A program made the position numbers and the translations under genes. Below are positions 7,746-16,195 of a DNA stretch of 64,000 bases, piece after piece. The notes under the pieces were generated by a model, which was given only the letters and a program-made list of their open reading frames with translations, was not told the DNA's origin and ran no database searches. This DNA is from Rhodovastum sp963709085 (GTDB lineage: Bacteria; Pseudomonadota; Alphaproteobacteria; Acetobacterales; Acetobacteraceae): NCBI GenBank assembly GCA_963709085.1, contig CAVPVB010000007.1, positions 744,001-808,000 on the forward strand, written 5' to 3'. Positions within the stretch are counted from its first letter, which is position 1. Each line of letters starts with the position of its first letter.

Positions 7746-8890
7746 ACCTGCCACCAGACGCACTGCGCCGAGCCCAGGCTATTCTTGCCGCGCACCATGC
7801 GGATTTCGCGACGCTTGCGCAGTTCGGAGGGCTGGACCCGGCGCGACATTTTCGCAGGGCGAATCTCCGCAACGTTGATTTCGGAACTGATGACCTTAGC
7901 GGATTCTATTTCTGCAATGCCGATCTTAGTGGCGCGAATCTGTCGCAGGCACGGGGTCTCATTTCGGCGATGTTTGCGGGCGCCATTTATGACGAAACGA
8001 CGATCTGGCCGCCTGGGTTCGAGGCCGTGCGCGACGGGTGGGCCGATGATTGGGGCAGGGACAAATACGGGTCGTGGGCCAGCTTCAGCGTGTCGGCTGC
8101 CGACGGAAGCCGGGTGACGCAGCGTCTGCGCTGGATTCCGCCGGGGCGGTTCCTGATGGGCTCGCCGAAGGAAGAGGAGGGGCGCTGGGACGACGAAGGT
8201 CCGCAGCACGAGGTGACCCTGGCGGCGGGGTTCTGGCTGTTCGACACGCCCTGCACGCAGGCGCTGTGGGAAGCGGTGATGGGGAGCAATCCGAGCCGGT
8301 TTATCAGTCCGACGCGGCCGGTCGAGCAGGTGAGTTTCGAGGATGTGCGTGCGTTCACGGCAAAGCTGAACGCGCTTGCTCCCGGTCTGGGCCTGGGGCT
8401 GCCGTCGGAAGCGCAGTGGGAATATGCCTGCCGGGCGGGGACGACCACGGCGACCTATGCGGGTGACATGCGCATAGTCGGCGAGAACAATGCTCCTGTG
8501 CTCGATCGGATTGCCTGGTATGGCGGCAACAGCGGGGTCGGGTTCGAACTGGAGGACGGCGCCGATTCGAGTGGTTGGCCCGAGAAGCAATACGACCACA
8601 CGCGGGCGGGGACACGGCCGGTCGGTTCGAAAGTTCCCAACGCATTTGGTCTGCATGACATGTTGGGGAACGTTTGGGAGTGGTGTGCCGATAATTGGCA
8701 TAATAATTACGACGCTGCGCCGACGGACGGATCGGCCTGGGTTGACGCTGACGGGGGTGCAGCGGACCGCGTCTTCCGCGGCGGGTCATGGGACGGCGGC
8801 GCGCGCTTCGTGCGGGCAGCGTACCGCGACCCCGACGACCCGTCGGACCGCGATGTCAACCTGGGCTTTCGCTGCGCCCGAGTTCAGTGA
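7742..8890 (+). CDS. Pentapeptide-repeat plus formylglycine-generating-enzyme-fold protein
   Basis: 382 residues. Residues about 38-75 carry pentapeptide repeats (FRRANLRNVDFGTDDLSG, NADLSGANLSQARG). From about 118 comes a full FGE-sulfatase/SUMF1 domain: RWIPPGRFLMGSP, EVTLAAGFWLFDTPCTQALW, LPSEAQWEYACRAGT, GLHDMLGNVWEWCADNW and the ending RGGSWDGGARFVRAAYRDP to GFRCARVQ. The paired catalytic cysteines of true FGE are not apparent, so a ligand-binding C-type-lectin role is more likely than sulfatase activation. The C-terminal segment has the layout of DGR variable regions. It is translationally coupled to the HTH-like gene. Confidence 0.8.
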   Translation: MNLPPDALRRAQAILAAHHADFATLAQFGGLDPARHFRRANLRNVDFGTDDLSGFYFCNADLSGANLSQARGLISAMFAGAIYDETTIWPPGFEAVRDGWADDWGRDKYGSWASFSVSAADGSRVTQRLRWIPPGRFLMGSPKEEEGRWDDEGPQHEVTLAAGFWLFDTPCTQALWEAVMGSNPSRFISPTRPVEQVSFEDVRAFTAKLNALAPGLGLGLPSEAQWEYACRAGTTTATYAGDMRIVGENNAPVLDRIAWYGGNSGVGFELEDGADSSGWPEKQYDHTRAGTRPVGSKVPNAFGLHDMLGNVWEWCADNWHNNYDAAPTDGSAWVDADGGAADRVFRGGSWDGGARFVRAAYRDPDDPSDRDVNLGFRCARVQ

Positions 8891-8994
8891 GCGCGAAGCG
8901 AAGGGCGGGGAGGAGCAAGCCCAGGCGAGCGGAGCGAGGTGGCGGCGACGACCCAGCCCGGAGCAGCGGCGAGGCGGCGCCTTGCTTTCTGCAA

Positions 8995-9065
8995 GGGGTC
9001 CAGGGGCCTATGGCCCCTGGCGGGTCCAGGGCAGAGCCCTGGTGGGGTTCGGGGCGAAGCCCCGA
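8995..9065 (+). repeat. Triple-palindrome repeat, copy 2
   Basis: Plus-orientation copy about 105 bases after the FGE-fold gene: palindromes with arms CCAGGGGCC/GGCCCCTGG, CCAGGGC/GCCCTGG and CGGGGC/GCCCCG. The bases between the gene stop (8890) and this copy hold no gene. Confidence 0.85.
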
Positions 9066-9097
9066 TAGGATTTGTCGTCACCACCAAAGCAAGCAAG

Positions 9098-9178
9098 GCG
9101 AGGGGCTCTGCCCCTCGACCCCGCCGTCGTGCGCAGCGCGCCTTCGGCACGACGGCCGAGAGGCCCCTGGACCCCATT
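9098..9178 (-). repeat. Triple-palindrome repeat, copy 3 (variant)
   Basis: Minus-orientation copy directly after the alanine dehydrogenase stop codon. The first palindrome is imperfect, the middle one is replaced by a longer hairpin (arms GCCGTCGTGC/GCACGACGGC), and the last has arms GAGGGGC/GCCCCTC. It faces copy 2, so the two fill the space between convergent genes. Confidence 0.75.
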
Positions 9179-9180
9179 CC

Positions 9181-10299
9181 TCAGGCAGCCAGCGCCACCA
9201 TGGGGCTGCGGAACTCCAGGCCAAGCGCCCCCGCCACCGCCTCGTGCGTGACAAGCCCCGCATGCACGTTCAGCCCCGCCAGCAAATGCGGATCGGCCTG
9301 CACCGCCGCCCGCCACCCCTTGCCCGCCAGCGCCAGCACAAACGGCAACGTCGCGTTGCCGAGCGCCAGCGTCGACGTCCGCGCCACCGCGCCGGGCATG
9401 TTGGTCACGCAATAATGCACCACCCCCTCCTCCACATAGGTCGGGCGCGCATGCGTGGTCGGCCGGCTGGTCTCGAAACAGCCGCCCTGGTCGATCGCAA
9501 TGTCCACCATCACCGACCCCGGCCGCATCCGTCGCACCATTTCCCGGCTGACCAGCTTCGGCGCCGCCGCGCCCGGCACCAGCACCGCGCCGATCACCAG
9601 ATCCGCATCGGCAACCGCGTGCTCAATGGCGTCGGTGGTGGAAAACAGCGTGTGCAACTGGGTCGGAAACATGTCCTCCAACTCGCGCAGCCGGTGCAGC
9701 GATTTGTCGATCACCGTCACGGTGGCGCCGAACCCCACCGCCATGCGCGCGGCATTGGTGCCGGCCACGCCACCGCCGATCACCACCACCCGACCCGACG
9801 GCACCCCCGGCACCCCGCCCAGCAGCACGCCGGCGCCGCCCTGCTCGCGCTCCAGGCAATGCGCGCCCACCTGCACACTCATCCGTCCCGCCACCTCGCT
9901 CATCGGCGCCAGCAGCGGCAGCGATCCGCGCACATCGGTGACGGTCTCATAGGCGATGCAGGTCGCCCCCGATGCCACCAGCCCGAGCGTCTGTTCCCGA
10001 TCGGCGGCAAGGTGCAGATAGGTGAACAGCACCTGGCCCGGCCGCAACAGCGCGATCTCGCCGGGCTGCGGCTCCTTCACCTTCACCACCAGTTCGGCCT
10101 CGGCGAACACCGCCGCGGCATCCGGCGCGATCACCGCGCCGGCCGCCCGATACGCCTCGTCGGGGAAACCGATCGAAACCGCCGCCCCCCGCTGCACCAC
10201 CACGGCGTGGCCGTGCGAGACCAGTTCGCGAACGGCGGCAGGCGTCAGGCCCACCCGGTATTCGTGCGTCTTGATCTCCGTGGGAACGCCGATCTTCAC
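9181..10299 (-). CDS. ald: Alanine dehydrogenase
   Basis: 372 residues, the usual length. The start is a GTG at 10299 behind a strong ribosome binding site (aaggagg). MKIGVPTEIKTHEYRVGLTP is the family N-terminus; VVVIGGGVAGTNAARMAVGFGA is the NAD-binding Rossmann motif and DKSLHRLRELE holds the acidic residue that selects NAD. It interconverts alanine and pyruvate plus ammonia in the cytosol, linking nitrogen and carbon supply. Single-gene unit ended by a palindrome repeat. Confidence 0.95.
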   Translation of the reverse strand: MKIGVPTEIKTHEYRVGLTPAAVRELVSHGHAVVVQRGAAVSIGFPDEAYRAAGAVIAPDAAAVFAEAELVVKVKEPQPGEIALLRPGQVLFTYLHLAADREQTLGLVASGATCIAYETVTDVRGSLPLLAPMSEVAGRMSVQVGAHCLEREQGGAGVLLGGVPGVPSGRVVVIGGGVAGTNAARMAVGFGATVTVIDKSLHRLRELEDMFPTQLHTLFSTTDAIEHAVADADLVIGAVLVPGAAAPKLVSREMVRRMRPGSVMVDIAIDQGGCFETSRPTTHARPTYVEEGVVHYCVTNMPGAVARTSTLALGNATLPFVLALAGKGWRAAVQADPHLLAGLNVHAGLVTHEAVAGALGLEFRSPMVALAA

Positions 10300-10379
10300 C
10301 TGAGCTTCCTCCTTGGGACGGGGCCGACACTGAAATGATTGGCCCCGCCGCAGGAACGTCAAGCCCCGGCGTTCCCGCT

Positions 10380-10706
10380 TCAGTCGTCGTGCTTGACCTT
10401 GGGCGTCTCGTCCTCGTCGTCCGGCAGGTCGGCCTCCTCGATCTCGTCCTCATCCTCGTCCACGTCCTCCACCGGATCGGCTTCGATCAGGGTGGGTTCG
10501 GGGGCGGCGGCTTCGATAATCATCGGTGGCTGCCGGCCACCCGCCCAGCGCACCGCGGCCGCCCGCGCCGCCGGCGCCACGCGCGGCTTTATGCGGGGCT
10601 GCTCCACGCCGCATTTGGGGCAGATCGCCGGCGAGCGGGTGAGATCGAAAAATCTCACCGCACAGGCTGTGCATGTTACCTTGCGGCCGAATTCAGGCTT
10701 GCCCAA
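10380..10706 (-). CDS. TIGR02300-family zinc-ribbon acidic protein
   Basis: About 108 residues if it starts at the TTG at 10706 (ribosome binding site ggag upstream); an in-frame ATG at 10799 is the alternative. LGKPEFGRKVTCTACAVRFF with DLTRSPAICPKCG is the family signature, with two Cys-x2-Cys pairs for zinc. The C-terminal third is almost entirely acidic (EDVDEDEDEIEEADLPDDED). The family is typical of alphaproteobacteria and has no established function. Confidence 0.8.
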   Translation of the reverse strand: MGKPEFGRKVTCTACAVRFFDLTRSPAICPKCGVEQPRIKPRVAPAARAAAVRWAGGRQPPMIIEAAAPEPTLIEADPVEDVDEDEDEIEEADLPDDEDETPKVKHDD

Positions 10707-10952
10707 CGCTAGCTCCAGTTCCGGAAAGATCCAGCTCAGTTCAGCATCGCGGCCCGCACCGTCTCCGCGCACGCCAGCGGGAGAACATATGAGGATTTTC
10801 ATCCATCGCAGCCGCCATATACCGATCGCCCGATTTAGATGGGATCTGTCCCCTCCCTTTACATCATTGCATCTGGAATATTTATTTGTCCCATAAACAG
10901 CGCGTCTGCGGGTCATCGCACCGCTTACGCACAACCTCCCTTGACCATCCGG

Positions 10953-10966
10953 GGGGAGAAATCCCC
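10953..10966 (+). promoter_or_regulatory. Leader hairpin before copA
   Basis: GGGGAGAAATCCCC forms a 5-base-pair stem with a GAAA tetraloop just 11 bases before the copA start. It covers the only purine-rich stretch that could serve as ribosome binding site, so it could modulate translation. No recognisable CueR-type operator is seen upstream. Speculative. Confidence 0.35.
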
Positions 10967-10977
10967 ATCTCTCCGGC

Positions 10978-13206
10978 ATGACCGACCTTCTCGAAGCCCT
11001 TCCGGCGGCCAGCCCGGACCTTCCGCCCGCCCCCGCAGGAGTGGCCCGCGACACGCTCGATCTCGACATCACCGGCATGACCTGCGGCTCCTGCGTCGCC
11101 CGTGTCGAGCGCGCGCTGCAGCGTGTGCCGGGCGTGCTGGGGGCCGAGGTGAACCTCGCCACCAGCCGGGCGCGGATCGTCCGCGAACAGGGCAGCGCCG
11201 CCGAGGCCGAGCTTGCCGCCGCGGTGCGCAAGGCCGGTTTCGACGCCCGCCCCGCCGATACGGCCGCCCTCCGCCAGGACGCCGCCCCCGGACACCGGGA
11301 GGCTTTCCACCTGCTCGCCGCCATCGCGCTGTCCGCGCCGCTGCTGCTGGGCATGGCGGCGCAGGCGGCCGGGCTGCCCTGGATGCTGCCGGGCTGGGTC
11401 CAGGCGGCGCTGGCGACAATGGTGCAGTTCTGGCTCGGCGCCCGGTTCTATGGGGCGGCCTGGAAGGCGGCGCGCGCCGGCGCCGGCAATATGGACCTGC
11501 TGGTGGCCCTCGGCACCTCCGCCGCCTGGGGCCTGAGCAGCTGGAACCTGCTCACCGCGCCGCCCGGCAGCATGCCGGCGCTGTATTACGAATCCTCCGC
11601 CGTGCTGATCGCCACCGTTCTGCTCGGCAAATGGCTGGAAACCCGCGCCACCGGCCACACCGCCGACGCCCTGCGCGCGCTCGCCAATCTGCGCCCCGAC
11701 ACCGCCCGCCTGCGCCGCGATGGGGCCGAGCAGACCATCCCGATCGCCCAGATCGTCGTCGGCGACGTGGTGCTGGTGCGCCCGGGCGAGCGCATCCCGG
11801 TGGACGGCATCGTGCTGGACGGCGGCGGCAGCGTCGATGAATCGATGCTCACCGGCGAAAGCCTGCCGGTGGAAAAGGAACCAGGCGCCCGCGTGGCCGG
11901 CGGTTCCATCCTGTCCGACGGCGTGCTGGCCGTCCGCACCAATGCCGTTGGGGGCGAGACGGTGCTGGCCCGCATCGTCCGGCTGGTGGAGGGCGCGCAG
12001 GCTTCCAAGCCGCCGATCCAGCGCCTGGTGGACCGCGTCAGCGCCGTGTTCGTCCCGGCCGTGCTGGTTGTCGCCGGTGTCACCTTCCTGGGCTGGTGGG
12101 CCACCGGCGCCGATATCTCCGCCGCCATCCTGAACGCCGTTGCTGTCCTCGTCATCGCCTGCCCGTGCGCTCTTGGCCTTGCCACCCCCGCGGCGATCAT
12201 GGTGGGGACGGGCGCCGCGGCGCGGCGCGGCATCCTGATCCGCGATGCGGCGGCCCTGGAGCGCGCCCACGCCGTCACCCTGGTCGCGTTCGACAAGACC
12301 GGCACGCTCACCAATGGCCGCCCGGACCTCACCGACCTGGTTCCCGCCGAAGCTGCGACCGCCGAGGAATTGCTGCGTCTGGCCGCTGCCTTGCAGGCCG
12401 ACAGCGAGCACCCGCTGGCCGAGGCCATCCGCCGCCGCGCCGCCGCCGCGCCGCGCGCCGAGGGATTTCGGGCGCTCGCCGGCCGGGGTGTCGCCGCCAC
12501 CGTTGAGGCGCGCACGTTGCTGCTCGGCAGCCGCCGGATGCTGGACGAGGCCGGCATTGCGCCCGGTAAGCTGGCGGATACCGCCGCCGCGCTGGAAGCC
12601 CAGGGCCGCACGGTTTCCTGGCTGGCGGAGACTGCGCCCGCCGCGCGCCTGCTCGGGCTGCTGGCCTTCGCCGATGCGCCGCGCCCCACCGCCGGCGATG
12701 CGGTCACCACGCTGCGGCGTGACGGTATCGGGGTGGTGCTGCTCACCGGCGATTCCCGCGGTGCCGCCAACGCCATTGCCGCCGCTCTCGGCATCGACCG
12801 CGTCGCTGCGGAAATTCTGCCCGAAGGCAAGGCCGCGCAGGTCGCGGCGCTGCGTGCCGAGGGGGCTGTGGTGGCCATGGTCGGTGACGGCATCAACGAC
12901 GCGCCGGCGCTGGCGGCGGCTGATGTGGGTCTTGCCATGGGCACCGGCACGGATGTGGCCATGCACGCCGCCGGCATCACCCTGATGCACGGCGATCCCG
13001 CCTTGGTGCCGCAGGCGCTGGACATTGCGCGGCGCACGCATCGGACCATCCGCCAGGGCCTGTTCTGGGCCTTCGCGTATAATGTGATCGGCATTCCGCT
13101 GGCCGCCTTCGGCTTTCTGAGTCCGATCGTTGCGGGCGCCGCCATGGCCCTATCCAGCGTCAGCGTGGTGTCGAACGCGCTGCGGCTTCGCCACTGGGGT
13201 GAGTAA
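10978..13206 (+). CDS. copA: Copper-translocating P1B-type ATPase
   Basis: 742 residues. One N-terminal heavy-metal domain carries MTCGSC (residues 34-39); then come membrane helices, the actuator loop TGES, the metal-path motif CPC (about 395-397, IACPCALGLATPAA), the phosphorylation site DKTGTLTNG (about 438) and the nucleotide-binding HP (SEHPLAEA) and MVGDGINDAPAL motifs. CPC with this layout is typical of Cu(I) exporters in the inner membrane. The stop codon is followed at once by a palindrome repeat. Confidence 0.93.
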   Translation: MTDLLEALPAASPDLPPAPAGVARDTLDLDITGMTCGSCVARVERALQRVPGVLGAEVNLATSRARIVREQGSAAEAELAAAVRKAGFDARPADTAALRQDAAPGHREAFHLLAAIALSAPLLLGMAAQAAGLPWMLPGWVQAALATMVQFWLGARFYGAAWKAARAGAGNMDLLVALGTSAAWGLSSWNLLTAPPGSMPALYYESSAVLIATVLLGKWLETRATGHTADALRALANLRPDTARLRRDGAEQTIPIAQIVVGDVVLVRPGERIPVDGIVLDGGGSVDESMLTGESLPVEKEPGARVAGGSILSDGVLAVRTNAVGGETVLARIVRLVEGAQASKPPIQRLVDRVSAVFVPAVLVVAGVTFLGWWATGADISAAILNAVAVLVIACPCALGLATPAAIMVGTGAAARRGILIRDAAALERAHAVTLVAFDKTGTLTNGRPDLTDLVPAEAATAEELLRLAAALQADSEHPLAEAIRRRAAAAPRAEGFRALAGRGVAATVEARTLLLGSRRMLDEAGIAPGKLADTAAALEAQGRTVSWLAETAPAARLLGLLAFADAPRPTAGDAVTTLRRDGIGVVLLTGDSRGAANAIAAALGIDRVAAEILPEGKAAQVAALRAEGAVVAMVGDGINDAPALAAADVGLAMGTGTDVAMHAAGITLMHGDPALVPQALDIARRTHRTIRQGLFWAFAYNVIGIPLAAFGFLSPIVAGAAMALSSVSVVSNALRLRHWGE

Positions 13207-13258
13207 TGGGTTCCAAGGGGCCACTGCCCCTTGGCGGGTCCAGGGCAGAGCCCTGGCC
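13207..13258 (+). repeat. Palindrome repeat, copy 4 (two-element)
   Basis: Begins at the base after the copA stop. It has palindromes with arms CCAAGGGGC/GCCCCTTGG and CCAGGGC/GCCCTGG; the third element is missing. Confidence 0.85.
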
Positions 13259-13310
13259 TTACTTCCTCGTGCTGCCTTAAGGTGTCGGCAGAAGCACCGG
13301 AGGACCCGTC

Positions 13311-14372
13311 ATGCGCGCCTGGGCCGTGGTAGAAAACGAAGCCCCTTTGCAGGAGCTGGAGCTTCCCACCCCCGAGCCGCAGGGTACGGAGATCCTGCTG
13401 GAGACCCTCTATTGCGGCGTCTGCCACTCCGACATCCACATCTGGGAAGGGCGGTATGATCTGGGTGGCGGCCGGGTGATGAACCTGAAGGACCGTGGCC
13501 TGACGTTGCCATTGGCGATGGGCCATGAGGTGGTTGGCCGGGTGGTGAAGCTCGGCCCGCAGGCCACCGGCGTGCAGCCCGGGGACATCCGCATCGTTTT
13601 TCCCTGGGTGGGCTGCGGCGCCTGCGCCGCCTGCGCGGCCGAGGATGACAATATGTGCGTGGCGCCGAGATCGATCGGCGTCTACCGGCACGGCGGCTAT
13701 GCCACCCATGTGCTGTCGCCGCATGCGCGTTATCTGGTCGATCCCGGCACGCTCGACCCTGCGGTGGCCGCCACCTATGCCTGTTCGGGCATTACCGTGT
13801 TTTCCGCCATCCGGAAGGTGATGCCGCTGCCGCCCGACGAGCCGATCGTGCTGGTGGGGGCGGGCGGGCTCGGGCTGCAGGCCATTGCGGTGCTGAAGGC
13901 GCTGGGCCATCGCGCCATCGTCTCGGTGGATATCAGCGCCGAGAAGCGCGGGGCGGCCGGGCGTGCCGGGGCGTGGAAGACCGTCGATGGCGCCGGAGAC
14001 CAGGTGGCCAAGGCGCTCATCGCGGCCTGTGGGGTGCAGCCCGTTGCCATCATCGATCTGGTGAACGGCACCGCCACGGCGCGGTTCGCGTTCGACGCGC
14101 TGCGCAAGGGTGGCAGACTGGTGCAGGTCGGGCTGTTCGGCGGCGAACTGAATGTGCCGCTGCCGCTGATGGCCATCCGGGCGCTGACCCTCCAGGGCAG
14201 CTATGTCGGCAACCCGAAGGATTTACGCGAGTTGGTCGCGCTGGCGCAGAATGGCGGGCTGAACGCGGTGCCGGTGGCCACGGTGCCGCAGAGCCAGGCC
14301 TATGAGGCCCTGATGCGGCTGCGTGACGGCCGGGTCACCGGCCGCCTGGTGCTGAAGGCCGAGGCCGCCTGA
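13311..14372 (+). CDS. Zinc-dependent alcohol dehydrogenase
   Basis: 353-residue medium-chain dehydrogenase. TLYCGVCHSDIH and LAMGHEVVGRV hold the catalytic zinc ligands, and GCGACAACAAEDDNMC the four-cysteine structural zinc site. IVLVGAGGLGLQAIAVLKALG is the NAD(P)-binding fold. It should oxidise an alcohol or reduce an aldehyde; the substrate is unknown. The ATG at 13311 follows a ribosome binding site (ggagga). Its stop is one base before the next gene's ATG, so the two reductase genes form an operon, with the MOSC gene behind. Confidence 0.9.
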   Translation: MRAWAVVENEAPLQELELPTPEPQGTEILLETLYCGVCHSDIHIWEGRYDLGGGRVMNLKDRGLTLPLAMGHEVVGRVVKLGPQATGVQPGDIRIVFPWVGCGACAACAAEDDNMCVAPRSIGVYRHGGYATHVLSPHARYLVDPGTLDPAVAATYACSGITVFSAIRKVMPLPPDEPIVLVGAGGLGLQAIAVLKALGHRAIVSVDISAEKRGAAGRAGAWKTVDGAGDQVAKALIAACGVQPVAIIDLVNGTATARFAFDALRKGGRLVQVGLFGGELNVPLPLMAIRALTLQGSYVGNPKDLRELVALAQNGGLNAVPVATVPQSQAYEALMRLRDGRVTGRLVLKAEAA

Positions 14373-14373
14373 C

Positions 14374-15395
14374 ATGTCGGAACCTGAGGATCGTCGCCGT
14401 TCGCTGGTGCTGCGCCGCCGCCCCGCCGGCGAGCCGCGCGCTGACGATTTCACCATCGTGGAAGACCCCATCCCGACCCCCGGCGAGGGCGAGGTTCTCA
14501 CCCGCACCATTCTGCTGTCGATCGACCCGTACATGCGCGGCCGCATTTCCGGGCGTGTCGTCTATGCCCAGCCGGTGGCGATCGGCGGGGTGATGACCGG
14601 GGAGACGGTGGGCGAGGTGCTGGCCAGCAACGACCCCGGTTTTGCCCCCGGCGACATCGTGGTGGGCAGCCGCGGCTGGCAGACGCACAGTGTTTCCCCG
14701 GCCCGGCGCTGACCAAGGTGGACCGCCACGCGGTGCCGCTCGGCACCTATCTGGGCGTGCTCGGCATGCCCGGCACGACCGCCTATTCCGGCATGAAGGA
14801 TATCGGCCGGCCCCGGCCCGGCGAGACGGTGGTGGTCTCGGCCGCCTCCGGGGCGGTCGGCTCGGTGGCGGGGCAGATCGCCAGGCGGGAAGGGGCGCGG
14901 GTGGTCGGCGTCGCCGGCGGCCCGGACAAATGCCTGTGGGTGCAGGAGGCGCTGGGATTCGCCGATTGCGTCGATCACCGCTCGGGCAATCTGCGCGGGG
15001 CGCTGCAGGAAGCCTGCCCGAACGGCATCGACGTTTATTTCGAGAATGTCGGCGGGGCGGTGCAGGAGGCGGTGTTCGGCCTGCTGAATGCGCATGCCCG
15101 CGTGGTCATGAGCGGCATGATCGCCCAGTACAACGCGACGGACCTGCCGCCGGGGCCGAATCTCGGTTTCGTGGTGGGCAAGCGGGTGCGCATCGAGGGC
15201 CTGATCGTCACCGACAAGCCGGAACGCTTCGCCGAGTGGCGGGCGCTGGCCACGCCCTGGGTGCGCGACGGCTCGCTGCGCCATCGCGAGACCGTGGTGG
15301 ACGGGCTGGAGAGCGCTCCGGAGGCGCTGCGCCAGGTGCTGCGCGGCGGCAATTTCGGCAAGATGCTGGTGCGGGTCGGCAAGGAACCCGCCTGA
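14374..15395 (+). CDS. MDR-family NADP-dependent oxidoreductase, apparent frameshift
   Basis: Begins MSEPEDRRRSLVLRRRPAGE and has the signature of the YncB/CurA/PTGR1 branch of medium-chain reductases (LLSIDPYMRGRI). Near 14690-14700 the frame must gain one base, continuing as GPALTKVDRHAVPLGTYLGV and VVVSAASGAVGSVAGQIA, the NADP-binding motif. Corrected length is 340 residues, normal for the family. No zinc ligands. These enzymes reduce the C=C bond of enones using NADPH. Confidence 0.75.
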
Positions 15396-15400
15396 AAGTC

Positions 15401-15943
15401 ATGTCCGGTCGGGTGATCGCCGTCTGCCAGGCGCGGGGGCATGGCTTCTCCAAGCCAACGCAACTGTCCATCCGTCTGCTGGCGGGGCTGGGCGTGCAGG
15501 GCGACGCGCATGCGGGGGCGACGGTCAAACACCGCTCCCGGGTGGCGCGCGACCCGACCCAGCCGAATTTGCGGCAGGTCCACCTGATCCATGCCGAACT
15601 GTTCGACGAACTGGCCGCGGCGGGCTTCGACATCGGCCCCGGCCAGATCGGCGAGAACGTCACCACAAGCGGTGTGGACCTGCTCGGCCTGCCCGCCGGT
15701 GCGCGGCTGCGGTTGGGTGAGGCCGCCCTCGTCGAAGTGACCGGCCTGCGCAATCCCTGTGTTCAGCTCAACCGTTTTCGTCCCGGCCTGATGGCGGCGG
15801 TGCTGGGGCGCGACGCGCAGGGCGGGCTGGTGCGCAAGGCGGGGGTGATGGCGGTGGTGCTCGCCGATGGCGAGGTGCGGCCGGGGGACGGCATTGCCGT
15901 CGAGTTGCCGCCGCCGCCGCACCGTCCGCTCACCGTGGTTTGA
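15401..15943 (+). CDS. MOSC domain protein
   Basis: 180 residues. After SGRVIAVCQARGHGFSKP comes the MOSC core: LGVQGDAHAG, then GPGQIGENVTTSGVDLLGLP and VTGLRNPCVQLNRF, with the conserved cysteine of the family. MOSC domains relate to the sulfur-carrying end of molybdenum-cofactor sulfurase and to YiiM-like proteins. This stand-alone form probably handles molybdenum-bound substrates, but the reaction is unknown. It starts 5 bases after the reductase gene. Confidence 0.85.
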   Translation: MSGRVIAVCQARGHGFSKPTQLSIRLLAGLGVQGDAHAGATVKHRSRVARDPTQPNLRQVHLIHAELFDELAAAGFDIGPGQIGENVTTSGVDLLGLPAGARLRLGEAALVEVTGLRNPCVQLNRFRPGLMAAVLGRDAQGGLVRKAGVMAVVLADGEVRPGDGIAVELPPPPHRPLTVV

Positions 15944-16041
15944 AACGCGGTCCGGCGGGTCGATCAAAGTATAGCGAGGCGCCGTACCGCGGGCCATTGA
16001 ACCCTTGACCGCAACCATCAAGTATTCGTATCGTTTTTGTC

Positions 16042-16143
16042 TCTAACGTAACTGTGTCACCCGGCAAACGCCGGGGGCCGCACGACGGCAGTCCTGTTCC
16101 ATCACCGCAGCCGATCCGGGCGCATTTCGTTCTGTCTAACGTA
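16042..16143. repeat. Paired TCTAACGTA sites before the calpain-like gene
   Basis: TCTAACGTA occurs at 16042-16050 and 16135-16143, both preceded by a TCGTT and T-rich stretch, in the 250-base gap before the calpain-like gene. These may be repeated operators or promoters. Nothing else is seen in this gap. Confidence 0.3.
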
Positions 16144-16195
16144 TCGTCAACGATCGGTCCCACCAAAAAGGTCTGTCGAAAAGGGGAGAGGTCAC

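Noticed and set aside
8891..9180. DGR template repeat and reverse transcriptase next to the FGE gene
   Set aside because: The following sequence holds only palindrome repeats and then alanine dehydrogenase; no AAC-rich near-copy of the C-terminal segment and no RT motif was seen.
10882..13041. Open frame of 719 codons on the minus strand
   Set aside because: Antisense shadow of copA with Gly/Arg/Gln-rich, domain-free sequence.
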